Positions 34,316 through 42,872 of a stretch of DNA of 46,546 bases are shown in pieces. Origin of the DNA: Planctomycetota bacterium (lineage in GTDB: Bacteria > Planctomycetota > Planctomycetia > Planctomycetales > Planctomycetaceae); the NCBI GenBank assembly GCA_003669125.1, contig QWQF01000006.1, positions 1 through 46,546 on the forward strand, given 5' to 3'. Each line of letters starts with the position of its first letter. The stretch's first letter is position 1. Made by a program: the position numbers and the translations under genes. The notes under the pieces are model-generated. The model ran no database searches, was not told where the DNA came from, and saw only the letters and a program-made list of their open reading frames with translations.

Positions 34316-37300
34316 TCACTTCCCCAGTTCGATGTAGAGCGGCAAGTGGCGGTAATAAACTTCGAGCATCAAGAGATTCATGCAGGTGACGTAGTGCCGG
34401 CCGCCGGCCGCGCCCCATTTTTCGGGAGTCGGGCGATCGGAACTCCAACTTCCGTTCGGGTCGCCATCTTTGAGTTGCGTGCTGACCAGCGTGTCTCGCA
34501 GGCGGGTGTTCCATTCGTCCCAGTGAGCCCCTTGCATGTGGAACATGACCTGCGTCGCGTAGTACCAGTAGTAGGCATCGCGGTCAGCGAGGTCGGGCAA
34601 GTGCTGCCGCAGAAAATCCGCTCCGGCCAACAAGCGAGCGTCCGTGCGAACGGCTCCGAGATATTGCCGCATCAGCAGTCCTTCGGCGGTCATCGCCAAG
34701 CTGGCGGGGCGGCTGGGGTGATAGGTGAACTGTCCCTTGGCGGTTTTGCTTTCGACGGAGTCCAACCATTTCGTGACGCCTGAGTAAACGCCTTTCGAGA
34801 CAGTCAGACCGGCCATCTCGCCACTCTTGAGCGCCATCAATTGCCAGCCGGAGACGGACGTGTCCGATTCAAATTTCGGTCGATAGCGCCAGCCGCCGAA
34901 CTGCGGATGCTGCGACGCCACGATGAAGTTGAGCGCCTTCTGAGCCGGCTCGCGCAACGCCGAGTCTTTGGTCATTCCGTAGGCTTCGCAGAGCGCGATC
35001 GACGCCATGCCGTGGCTGTAGAACCACACGAACTCGCTCTCGTCCGCGAAGAGATCGCCATCCGGCTTCTGATGCTGAATGAGCCACTTGATGGCACGAT
35101 CAACGACGGCTTGATGCTCACCGGACTGATGCGTGTAACCGGCACCGAGAAACGCCAGCAAGCCTAAACCGGTCGCGGCGGTGTTCGATTGAAAGCTGCC
35201 GTGTCCCGTGCACTGATGGTCTTTGCAATGCAGTTCGTGAATCCCCCAATGCCCGTCGGCATCTTGGTGCTTCACTAACCACAGCAGTCCGCGTTCGACG
35301 GCCATCTCTGATTCTTCCGAACCGCCCAGCGACTTGATCGCTTCGCGACGAGATTCGGTCTTGCGCATCGAGAAGCCGGCCGCGATCTTCGCTTCGGGTG
35401 AAGCCCCAATTCCCGGAGCCGCGCGTTTGATGAGTCCAGCGACTTGAGCTTCCGAGGCCAGCTTCGGACCTTCGCCACCGACACCAGTTCGCGCGGGGCC
35501 GCCGGTGATTCGCGTCGGCTGCGCGGGACTCGATCCGCTGGGTGCTCCGACGTTCGGTCCTCCACTGCCGGGCAATCCGGCCGAGCGACGTGGGACCGAA
35601 GCGGTCGATTGCGGTCCCGCCAACTTTCCGCCCGCCGACGGTTGCGCTTGCGGACCGGTGAAGACCAGCGTGCCGCTCTGTTCCGCGGCGCTCGCACCCG
35701 ATGCCACCGGAGTCGCGGCCGATCGCGTTGTCGATAAGCCGGTGCTGCTCCCCTTCGCGAAGCCGGCGTTGGCATCGAGCTGCGCGGACGGCTCCGAAGA
35801 CTTCGCTGCCAAGCCGCTGCCAGCGGACGATCGCACCGCCGTCGGTCCGCTGGTTATTGATGCAGAGGACGCTGGACCGGATGCGTCACCGGTTCCATTC
35901 GTCGCTCGCGCGGGAACTCCGGTCGCTTGTCGTCCGACCGAGGTATTCGCCGGCCCACTGCCGAGCACTCCCGACTTTGCGGTGGAACTGCCGGCCGCGC
36001 TGGCGACATTCACTTCGCCAGCTTGCGTGCCGACCGCATTGGCTTGGCGACCGGTTCCACCACTTCCAAGTTTCGAGCCTTCGGCTTGTCCGAGTTGCGG
36101 CCGACCAGCGCCGGTCGATTGCCGAGCAAGGTTGCCCGTGCCGCCTCTTGACGGCGTGCCGGATTGCGGAGAGCTGAGCGCGGTGCCCGTCCCCTGCCCT
36201 GCACTCCCCAGCGGAACGGTCGCTGCTGATCCGCGAGTCGCTGCGTTCGCGCCGGACGATTCCGAAACTCTCGGAGCACCCACGCCGGCGGCGGAGGCAA
36301 CGTTGACGGATTGAGCCGTCGCATTGGCTGCTCCGCCCGGTTGGCCGCTGCTGCTCCGCGCGAGTTGTGCCGCACCACCGCTGGTCGGAGCGGCATCTCC
36401 GGGATTGCCCGCGTTGGTCGCTCGCTCGGGGCGAACGCTGCCGACTCCGACATTCGCGGAACTTATTGGCGACGGAACGTTGCTCATCGTTCGTTGTGCG
36501 GCGGGAGCTTGAGTTTGGCGAGCAGCCTCGACGGCTCGTTCTTGAGCGCTGGCTTGTTTGGCTTGCGCGGTGGCCACTTCGACGGATTCATTCGCGTTCG
36601 TCGCCGCGGCTTTCGCCTCCGGGGCTTGCCGCTCTTGGAATTCCACTTGTTGCTGGGACATCTTCGTCTTGGGGTCCGCGCGATTGGCCTTCAATTGCGC
36701 GGCGGCGACACGCGGGGCATTCGATTTCAGTTCCGCCTGTTTGCGTTCGGCCTTCGCCAATTCGCTGGCTCGCTTGGCCTGCTCGACTTGCGAGTCCAAC
36801 TCCGGCTGCGCCGTTTTTGATGTCTCGACTTTCGGCGCGGCGACGGCTTGCGGAGTTGGCAACTCATCCTCACGCGTCTGCCGTTCTAACTCGGTCTTCG
36901 CTTCCTTTTGAAATGCGGCTTGCTCCTGGCGTTTCAGTTCTTCGAGCTTAGCGACTTCGGTTTGACGTTTGATCTCCAGCGATTGCGGCTGATTGGGTTG
37001 TTGGATTTCGGACTTCTGCCGCTCCAGTTCCATCTGAGCTTCCGGAGTGATCGACTCCGCTGGTCGCTGCCAGGCGGCTTCGGCATTCGAAGCTTCCATG
37101 CCGCCGTAATTTGGCAACGTGATTTCCTGCCGAGACTCGCGCGAGGAATCCTCCGCCTGAACGACCGGCGACAACGGGGCACCGAATCGAAACACCTGCA
37201 ACGACAAACCCAGCAGCAAGTGCAACAGCAAGCTGATCGCCACGGCCCATTGCAACCCTCGCATGATGACGCCGCGCACCAGCCACGCAGCGACGATCAT

Positions 37301-37516
37301 CGACAGCCCCAGCGTCGTGGCCCAGCCGACCTGTCCCCAAAATCGGTTCATGCCCGGCAGCAGAGTTTCCTCGCCCGGCGAGAATCGCGCCATCATTCCC
37401 AAGAGCGCCAGCACGGCACTGCCAATCGCCAAGCCGGCGGCGACCCACACGCGCAGGGCCTGCCGAGCCGACAGTTCGGCGAGTTCTTCCTCCGAGAGCT
37501 TGATCAAATCTCTCAT
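34316..37516 (-). CDS. TonB/TolA-like envelope protein with C-terminal squalene-cyclase-type alpha/alpha toroid
   Basis: A 1066-residue protein. Three membrane helices lie at about 21-44, 60-85 and 88-110. Residues 150-335 are a charged Gln/Glu/Lys/Ala helical region like the TolA middle domain. Residues about 345-690 are a Ser/Gly/Ala/Thr-rich linker. About 720-1066 form an alpha/alpha toroid of the prenyltransferase/squalene-oxidase-repeat type with QDADGHWG, QHPQFGGWRY and GSWSSD repeats, but no DxDD cyclase motif (SDTSVSGW lies there instead), so hopene or squalene cyclisation is unlikely. Helix 3 contains S95-x3-H99-x6-L106, as in TonB (S16, H20, L27). With N-terminus inside, the C-terminal parts lie in the periplasm. 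It begins 2 nt after the exbD-like stop. Function is inferred, not established. Confidence 0.9.
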   Translation of the reverse strand: MRDLIKLSEEELAELSARQALRVWVAAGLAIGSAVLALLGMMARFSPGEETLLPGMNRFWGQVGWATTLGLSMIVAAWLVRGVIMRGLQWAVAISLLLHLLLGLSLQVFRFGAPLSPVVQAEDSSRESRQEITLPNYGGMEASNAEAAWQRPAESITPEAQMELERQKSEIQQPNQPQSLEIKRQTEVAKLEELKRQEQAAFQKEAKTELERQTREDELPTPQAVAAPKVETSKTAQPELDSQVEQAKRASELAKAERKQAELKSNAPRVAAAQLKANRADPKTKMSQQQVEFQERQAPEAKAAATNANESVEVATAQAKQASAQERAVEAARQTQAPAAQRTMSNVPSPISSANVGVGSVRPERATNAGNPGDAAPTSGGAAQLARSSSGQPGGAANATAQSVNVASAAGVGAPRVSESSGANAATRGSAATVPLGSAGQGTGTALSSPQSGTPSRGGTGNLARQSTGAGRPQLGQAEGSKLGSGGTGRQANAVGTQAGEVNVASAAGSSTAKSGVLGSGPANTSVGRQATGVPARATNGTGDASGPASSASITSGPTAVRSSAGSGLAAKSSEPSAQLDANAGFAKGSSTGLSTTRSAATPVASGASAAEQSGTLVFTGPQAQPSAGGKLAGPQSTASVPRRSAGLPGSGGPNVGAPSGSSPAQPTRITGGPARTGVGGEGPKLASEAQVAGLIKRAAPGIGASPEAKIAAGFSMRKTESRREAIKSLGGSEESEMAVERGLLWLVKHQDADGHWGIHELHCKDHQCTGHGSFQSNTAATGLGLLAFLGAGYTHQSGEHQAVVDRAIKWLIQHQKPDGDLFADESEFVWFYSHGMASIALCEAYGMTKDSALREPAQKALNFIVASQHPQFGGWRYRPKFESDTSVSGWQLMALKSGEMAGLTVSKGVYSGVTKWLDSVESKTAKGQFTYHPSRPASLAMTAEGLLMRQYLGAVRTDARLLAGADFLRQHLPDLADRDAYYWYYATQVMFHMQGAHWDEWNTRLRDTLVSTQLKDGDPNGSWSSDRPTPEKWGAAGGRHYVTCMNLLMLEVYYRHLPLYIELGK

Positions 37517-37518
37517 GG

Positions 37519-37968
37519 CTAGCCGTCCGGGGAACGTTCTTCTTCGGGGACTACGGCAACACGATAGTCACTGATCTTCGCCTGATTGCACAAGCTCATG
37601 ACACGCGCGATGTATTTCCAATCGGCCTGCTCGTCACCGCGAATGACGACGGCCTGCTGGCCCGGATTGTCCACGACCGACCGCCGCAATCGTTCGGCCA
37701 ATTGAGCTTCAGAATGCTTTTCGCCGCCGACGTAAAACTCACCACGCAAGTTGATGTTGATGATCATTTCGCGCGGCCGCATCACCATCGGCATGGCGGC
37801 GGCGGCCTCTGGCAGATTGGCGTCGAGAGCACCCTCGTTGCTGGCACGATCTTCCTCATCGAAGTGGCTGGAGACCATGAAGAACAACAGCAATTGAAAC
37901 ACGCAGTCGATCATGGGCGTCATGTCCATCCCACGTTTGCTGTCGCTGTTTTTTCGTCGAAAACGCAT
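37519..37968 (-). CDS. ExbD/TolR-family biopolymer transport protein
   Basis: A 149-residue protein with one membrane helix near the N-terminus (MTPMIDCVFQLLLFFMVSS). It carries the essential membrane Asp (D21) where E. coli ExbD has D25. The periplasmic part ends in the usual beta-alpha ExbD fold (IININLRGEFYVGGEKH, then VVIRGDEQADWKYIARVMSLCNQAKI). With the ExbB-like protein upstream it would use the proton gradient to move a partner. The next gene starts 2 nt after its stop, so the partner is probably the toroid protein. The ATG at 37968 has only a weak ribosome binding site. Confidence 0.94.
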   Translation of the reverse strand: MRFRRKNSDSKRGMDMTPMIDCVFQLLLFFMVSSHFDEEDRASNEGALDANLPEAAAAMPMVMRPREMIININLRGEFYVGGEKHSEAQLAERLRRSVVDNPGQQAVVIRGDEQADWKYIARVMSLCNQAKISDYRVAVVPEEERSPDG

Positions 37969-37996
37969 CGCTGAAAAACCTCAAATCTCAAATTCC

Positions 37997-39007
37997 CTAC
38001 GTCTCACCGCTCGTTTCGCCTTTGGCTCCCATCACACCCCAGAGTCCTTTGCCCTTCGGTGTTGCCGGCTCGACGCCGGCGGGCGGCGGTTTACTGGCAG
38101 CGACGGGCTTGGCGGGAGCCGTTGCTGGTTTGGCGACGGTTCCCTTCACTTGGACTCCCCCTTCGACCGCGCGAATTCGCAGCTTGCCTTCGAACCGTTC
38201 GAACTGCGGCAGGATTTCCAAAAACACATCTTCCATGTCGCGGAGCAAACGATCGATGCGGCTCTCCAACCAACTGGCGATCAGCACGGCCGGGATCGCG
38301 ATGACGAGGCCGCCGAACGTCGTCACCAGTGCGGTGTAAATTCCTTGGGCCAACTCCTGAGACTTGGCCGCGCCGGTGGCGGTCGTGGTGCTCGTGACCA
38401 TGAAGGCCATGATCATGCCTTGCACAGTCCCCAACAGTCCGATCAGCGGAGCGACACTGACCGACACGTTGATCGGCCTGAGATTATCGGACATCTCATC
38501 CGCCTCGCGGCCGACGGCGTCTTGGACGGCTTGCTCTAACTCGGAATGCGGCCGGCCAATCTTCAAGATCGCCGCGCGGATGACATTCGCCAGCGGCGAC
38601 GGATGCTTCTGGCAAGCTTGGTAGGCTTGTTTCGGATCGATGCCGTTGTCGTCGCTGTTTAACTGCTGAATCGCGAGCAACAGTTTCGGCGGCAGTATCT
38701 TTTTTCCACGCAGTCCGAAATGCCGCTCAATCGCGTAGGCCAACACGATGATCGAATCAATAAACAGCGGAATCATGAAGATGCCGCCTTGGACCGTGAG
38801 ATCCCAAATCGTCGGCTGCGCCGGCGGTTTGCTCGCCACCGGGACCGGAGTTTCGGCTGGCTGCGGCGCGGCGGCCGGTTGATCTTGATCGGCCGGCTCT
38901 TGAGCACGGCTCCAGAGTGGGACCGCCACCAAGCTCAACCCCAGCGCGACGATCACGAAACGCAGCCGTCGTAGCGAGGTCCGCGACTCGGAATTGGAAA
39001 CACGCAT
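37997..39007 (-). CDS. MotA/TolQ/ExbB-family proton channel protein
   Basis: A 336-residue protein. A signal-like helix (RFVIVALGLSLVAVPLW) is followed by a Pro/Ala/Gln-rich periplasmic stretch, then the MotA/TolQ/ExbB domain with three helices: GGIFMIPLFIDSIIVLAYAI, then VAPLIGLLGTVQGMIMAF with the GLLGTV motif, and IYTALVTTFGGLVIAIPAVLIA. The C-terminus is Ala/Pro/Lys-rich. It forms the stator with the ExbD-like protein 28 nt downstream. The large TPR gene lies 47 nt upstream. The extra N-terminal extension with a signal is common for planctomycete and myxobacterial ExbB versions. Confidence 0.94.
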   Translation of the reverse strand: MRVSNSESRTSLRRLRFVIVALGLSLVAVPLWSRAQEPADQDQPAAAPQPAETPVPVASKPPAQPTIWDLTVQGGIFMIPLFIDSIIVLAYAIERHFGLRGKKILPPKLLLAIQQLNSDDNGIDPKQAYQACQKHPSPLANVIRAAILKIGRPHSELEQAVQDAVGREADEMSDNLRPINVSVSVAPLIGLLGTVQGMIMAFMVTSTTTATGAAKSQELAQGIYTALVTTFGGLVIAIPAVLIASWLESRIDRLLRDMEDVFLEILPQFERFEGKLRIRAVEGGVQVKGTVAKPATAPAKPVAASKPPPAGVEPATPKGKGLWGVMGAKGETSGET

Positions 39008-39054
39008 GAACGAATTCTCAAAAGGTGTGAGTGATTGGCAGACGCGTTCCGTGC

Positions 39055-42000
39055 TCAGGACGCACCCAATTCCGCAAGTCGTTTTTTGGCGGCGGCGGCT
39101 TTCGAGTGAACGGGATACTTCTCAATGAGCTGTTGGTACGAACTCTTCGCCTGCGGGATGTCCTTGAGTACCTCGAAACAACGAGCCGCCTCGAAGTAAG
39201 CCATCGCCGACCATTCCTTGTGGCCGTAGGCGAACGCCGCTTTCAGGAAATGCTTCGATGCCACTTTGTGCTCCTTCTTGGCGAAGTAGCACTCACCGAT
39301 CATGAACCGTGCTTTGGCCGCGGTCTCGGTCTCGGTTTCCTCGGTGACTTGTTCGTACTGCTTGATCGCCTCATCGAGCTTGTCTTGCTGCTGCAACGCC
39401 CAGCCCACTCCGTAACGAGACTCAGGCCGCAGTTCGAAATCGGGAAATTGGTCGAGCACCTGCTGATGGAACTTGAGGCTCGCGGGCCATTGCTCCAACA
39501 CGGCGGCGCATTCGCCGGAGCGGTGCAGTGCCAGCGCGTGATACGTTGCGTTCTTCGACGCGATGACTTGTGCGTAGCGGTCGAGTGCTCCTTTCCAATC
39601 CTTCTGCTTGAACTGGCACTCGCCCAACAGGAAGCCCGCGTCGCCGGCCAGCGGGCCGGTCGGGTAGCTCTTCAACTGCGTGCCGAACGACTCGGCCGCT
39701 TCTTTCAGCTTGTCCGATTTCAGGTAGCTCCAAGCCAGTTTGTGGACGGCCTTCTCTCCCAGTTCGCCATTGCCTGCCTTCTGCTGAGCCTCGGCATACG
39801 CCTTGATGGCATCGGGAAATTCACCGGCGTCGTAGAAGGACTCGCCGACTCGGAAGAGACTTTCGGCGGCCAACGGACTGCTGGGATAATCCGTGGCCAA
39901 GCGTCGAAACGCAGCCACCGCTTCTGGACGACGGCCGAGTTCTGTGTATGCCCAGCCGAGTTCATACGCCACTTTGTCCGCTCCAGCGTATTGGCGATCG
40001 GTGCTCAAGATGGCGGAGTAAGTTTTCGCGGCTTCGTCGAACTTCTGTTGCCCCGCAAGAGCCAGTCCAAGCAAGTACTGGGCGTCGAGCAGATCAGTCT
40101 TCGGCGGCTTGCTCTGCAAGAACGTTGTCGCATCTTCGGCGGCTGGTTGGAATTGTCCAAGTTGGTAGCGAGCCATCGCGCGAACGTACAGACCCTTGGA
40201 GGCGACTTCGGACTTCGCGTGTTTGGTTGCGAGCGTGGTCATCGAGTCCGCTGCTTTTTGAAAGTCGCCACGTTTGAAGTGCGTCCAACCCAGACCGTAC
40301 AGGGCATGCGGCGCGAAAGTACCCTCCGGCCAGTTGCGAGTGACGTCGGTGTAATGCGCGAACGCTTGATCGAACGCGTTCTGAGCATACGCCGCTTCAC
40401 CCAACCGAAACGTCGCCTCTTCGACGCGAGTGCTCTTCGGGAACTGTTTGACGAGTTGCTGCAGACGCGTTGCCGCGTCGGATTGTCGATTCAGCTTGCG
40501 ATAAACGTCGGCCAGAGCCAGCAGGGTTTCATCCGTTTGCTCGCGATCGGGCTTTGTCTTCAACGACGTCTCGAAGGCTTGCGCGGCCTTTTCAAACTGT
40601 AATTGAGCGACCCAGGTGCGACCGATCAACGCTTGTGCTTCGCTCTGCAACGAAGGGTCTTTGAGTTCCTTGTTCGCCGCCTCCAGCGCCACCACGGCCT
40701 CCGCATTTCTACCGGCCAAGAGCAGCGTGAGGCCGAGTCGCACTCGCGATTGCGGAGCATTCGCGTGCGTCGGGGCCCGCTGCAAGAACGCCCGATATTG
40801 CTGCTCGGCATCCGAGTATTCTTTCAGCAAGAGCCTCGCTTCGGCACCGATGAAGAGCACGTCGGGGAGCAACTTGTCGTTCGGGAACTGTGTGAGAAAC
40901 GTCGTGCTGTGCGCCTTCGCGACCGCATGATTGTCCGAATCGAGCGCCGTCAGTGCGGCCATGTATTGCGCCTGCGAGGCCAATTCGTGTTTCGGATTCT
41001 TTTGAGCGAAGTCGGCATACAGCGGCACCGTCTCGCTCCGCCGGTCGGGAAGTTCGTACAAGGCGTCGATCCGCGCCAGAACCAAAAACGGCAGCGCGGC
41101 GCTTTGCGGGTGCTGCTTGATCGCGTCGTCCAAAACGGCCAGCGCTTTGGCGGGGTTCTTCTCCTTGAGGTAGGTCCGCGCGATCCACTGCTTGGCCTCG
41201 ACCGCTTCCGGGGTGTCACGCTTCGCGACATTCTCCAACCCGTTGCGAGCCGCCGCATACTTGCCGATTAAGAAGTAGCACTTCGATCCCGCCACGACGG
41301 CGGTGTCGTAGTGCTTCGTGTTCGGGAACTGACGTGGCACGTCCCAATAAATCTTGGCGGCCTCTTCGTGCTTGCCAAGCTCGTACAGGCAGCGTGCCTG
41401 CCGCAACAGAGCGGTGTCGGCCAAAGCAAACTCTTTGACCGTACCAATCTGCTCGAACAGGGTTTGGGCCGTCCCGAAGTCCTCTTTGGCGAAGAGTAAT
41501 TCCGCCTGTCGCATGCGAACTTCAGTGGCCAGCGCGTGCTTGGGAAACTTGCTTTGAAAATACGCGAACGTGGCCTGAGCCTCATCGACTTGCTTCAACG
41601 CCTCCTGCGTCACTCCCAAAGCGTACGAAGCATCGGCCACGAGTTCGTCCTGCGGATAGCTGCGGATCAGCGTCGAATAGCTCTTGGCCGCCTCGTCCCA
41701 TTTGTTCCGCTGGTACAAGCTCTCGCCGCGATAGAACAGCGCGTGCGCGGCCAGCGGACTCTTCGGGAATTGTTCCAGCAACCGGTTGAAGGCCTTCTCC
41801 GCCTTGTCGTAGTCGTCCCCCTTCTTCGACTGCTGCGCCTGGCTGTACCAAGCGGTCCCCAGGTTTTGCAGCGACTGATCGAGCAGTTCAAATTTCGGGA
41901 ACTGCTTGCTCACAGTCTCAAAGGCGGCGATCGCAGCGGGATACTGCTTCGCCTGCAAGTGGCAGGTGCCGAGGTAATGGTGAGACTTGTCGAGCCGTGA

Positions 42001-42201
42001 GTCCTTCGGGAACTTCTTGATGAACGTGGTCCACTCGTCGATGGCCTGGTCGTAGAGCTTCTGATTTTGGAATCCAACGGCGACGGCGAATTGTCGCGTG
42101 CCGGCCTCGGTGTCTTCCGCCGCGACACGCGGAGTCGCCGATGGCATCAGCACACCCGTCGCCAAAATCAAAAGTGCAATCCAGAGTCGCTGCCGAAACA
42201 T
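39055..42201 (-). CDS. large secreted TPR-repeat protein
   Basis: A 1048-residue exported protein with an N-terminal signal peptide (RLWIALLILATGVLMPSATPRVAA). The rest consists of tandem tetratricopeptide-like repeats of about 35 residues, with recurring F-PKS-LA-A, A-Y-LG and A---F motifs; several dozen helices give an extended superhelix. The repeat style is that of BamD/YbgF(CpoB)-like periplasmic proteins. GGGGGA precedes the ATG at 42201 by 7 nt; a GTG at 42216 is less likely. It is the first gene of the operon with the ExbB/ExbD pair, echoing the Tol-Pal cluster where ybgF encodes a TPR protein. A binding platform in the periplasm is inferred. Confidence 0.93.
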   Translation of the reverse strand: MFRQRLWIALLILATGVLMPSATPRVAAEDTEAGTRQFAVAVGFQNQKLYDQAIDEWTTFIKKFPKDSRLDKSHHYLGTCHLQAKQYPAAIAAFETVSKQFPKFELLDQSLQNLGTAWYSQAQQSKKGDDYDKAEKAFNRLLEQFPKSPLAAHALFYRGESLYQRNKWDEAAKSYSTLIRSYPQDELVADASYALGVTQEALKQVDEAQATFAYFQSKFPKHALATEVRMRQAELLFAKEDFGTAQTLFEQIGTVKEFALADTALLRQARCLYELGKHEEAAKIYWDVPRQFPNTKHYDTAVVAGSKCYFLIGKYAAARNGLENVAKRDTPEAVEAKQWIARTYLKEKNPAKALAVLDDAIKQHPQSAALPFLVLARIDALYELPDRRSETVPLYADFAQKNPKHELASQAQYMAALTALDSDNHAVAKAHSTTFLTQFPNDKLLPDVLFIGAEARLLLKEYSDAEQQYRAFLQRAPTHANAPQSRVRLGLTLLLAGRNAEAVVALEAANKELKDPSLQSEAQALIGRTWVAQLQFEKAAQAFETSLKTKPDREQTDETLLALADVYRKLNRQSDAATRLQQLVKQFPKSTRVEEATFRLGEAAYAQNAFDQAFAHYTDVTRNWPEGTFAPHALYGLGWTHFKRGDFQKAADSMTTLATKHAKSEVASKGLYVRAMARYQLGQFQPAAEDATTFLQSKPPKTDLLDAQYLLGLALAGQQKFDEAAKTYSAILSTDRQYAGADKVAYELGWAYTELGRRPEAVAAFRRLATDYPSSPLAAESLFRVGESFYDAGEFPDAIKAYAEAQQKAGNGELGEKAVHKLAWSYLKSDKLKEAAESFGTQLKSYPTGPLAGDAGFLLGECQFKQKDWKGALDRYAQVIASKNATYHALALHRSGECAAVLEQWPASLKFHQQVLDQFPDFELRPESRYGVGWALQQQDKLDEAIKQYEQVTEETETETAAKARFMIGECYFAKKEHKVASKHFLKAAFAYGHKEWSAMAYFEAARCFEVLKDIPQAKSSYQQLIEKYPVHSKAAAAKKRLAELGAS

Positions 42202-42310
42202 CTTCACATCCCCCACGGATACCGGGACGAAACTTCGGTGTCAGGATACGGTTCACGCTGTGGGCTGTTAAGCGACGCCTCTTTCCGCCTCGCTGGGGAG
42301 CAAAACAAAA

Positions 42311-42344
42311 TGGCCCGTGACGCCACGAGTGACATCACAGGCCA
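42311..42344 (-). terminator. Rho-independent terminator after the small Cys-rich protein gene
   Basis: On the minus strand TGGCCTGTGA pairs with TCACGGGCCA (10 bp, one G-T pair) around a 14-nt loop, followed directly by TTTTGTTTTG. It lies about 30 nt after the stop of the 104-residue secreted protein and separates it from the TPR operon. Confidence 0.85.
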
Positions 42345-42375
42345 GGCTTGTGAAACATTGAGATTCGACCGGCGG

Positions 42376-42693
42376 CTACTTCTTCGGTGCCTTCGGCTTA
42401 TCGGCTGCGGACGGAGACAATTCGGCGGGCGGCTTGGGAGCCGGTGCCGCTTCGACGGGAGCGGGGGTTGCGGCCGGAGCGGGCTCCACAGGTGCTGGAG
42501 TGGCACAGGAAGGCTCGCACTTCGATTTGCAGCCCATCGAGAACAGCGACTTCAGGAAATTCATTTTGGGCAGCGACAACTTTGGAAAGCAGGACGTTTG
42601 CGAACAGCAACTGTTGCAATCGCCCGCTTGGCTGAGATTGCTCGTGGCGAGCAACATCGCAGCGGCCAAGACGCACAAGGCAATTCGTTTCAT
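42376..42693 (-). CDS. small secreted Cys- and Ala/Pro-rich protein
   Basis: A 104-residue protein of unknown function. The signal peptide is MKRIALCVLAAAMLLATSNL, cleaved after SQA. The mature part has a Cys cluster (DCNSCCSQTSCF, then MGCKSKCEPSC) that could bind metal or form disulfides, then an Ala/Pro/Val-Glu repeat (PAPVEPAPAATPAPVEAAPAP) and a Lys/Pro tail. GGAG lies nine bases before the ATG at 42693, which is preferred to an upstream start at 42747. A good terminator follows, so it is a single-gene unit or the end of the short run with the DUF1559 gene. Confidence 0.8.
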   Translation of the reverse strand: MKRIALCVLAAAMLLATSNLSQAGDCNSCCSQTSCFPKLSLPKMNFLKSLFSMGCKSKCEPSCATPAPVEPAPAATPAPVEAAPAPKPPAELSPSAADKPKAPKK

Positions 42694-42872
42694 GGTAAAC
42701 CACTCCGTAATTGAGATCGAAAGCATGTGCCGCACCACATGCAGCACTCGTGGACTATGCTAATCAGAGTCCGATGTCCCGCAAGCAGCGTGTTGGTCGC
42801 CGCGTCATCGAGACTCGTTCCAGATCGCGAATGCACGCGATGCAACGATTATGCAGGCTGAGTCCGCCGCGT

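Noticed and set aside
34316..35330. A squalene-hopene cyclase or prenyltransferase enzyme.
   Set aside because: The toroid repeats are present but the catalytic DxDD is absent and the protein is membrane-tethered beside ExbB/ExbD, so an enzymatic cyclase is unlikely.
35430..36490. A CRISPR-like or satellite array.
   Set aside because: The repetitive look comes from a Ser/Gly/Ala coding region; units vary in length and there are no spacers.
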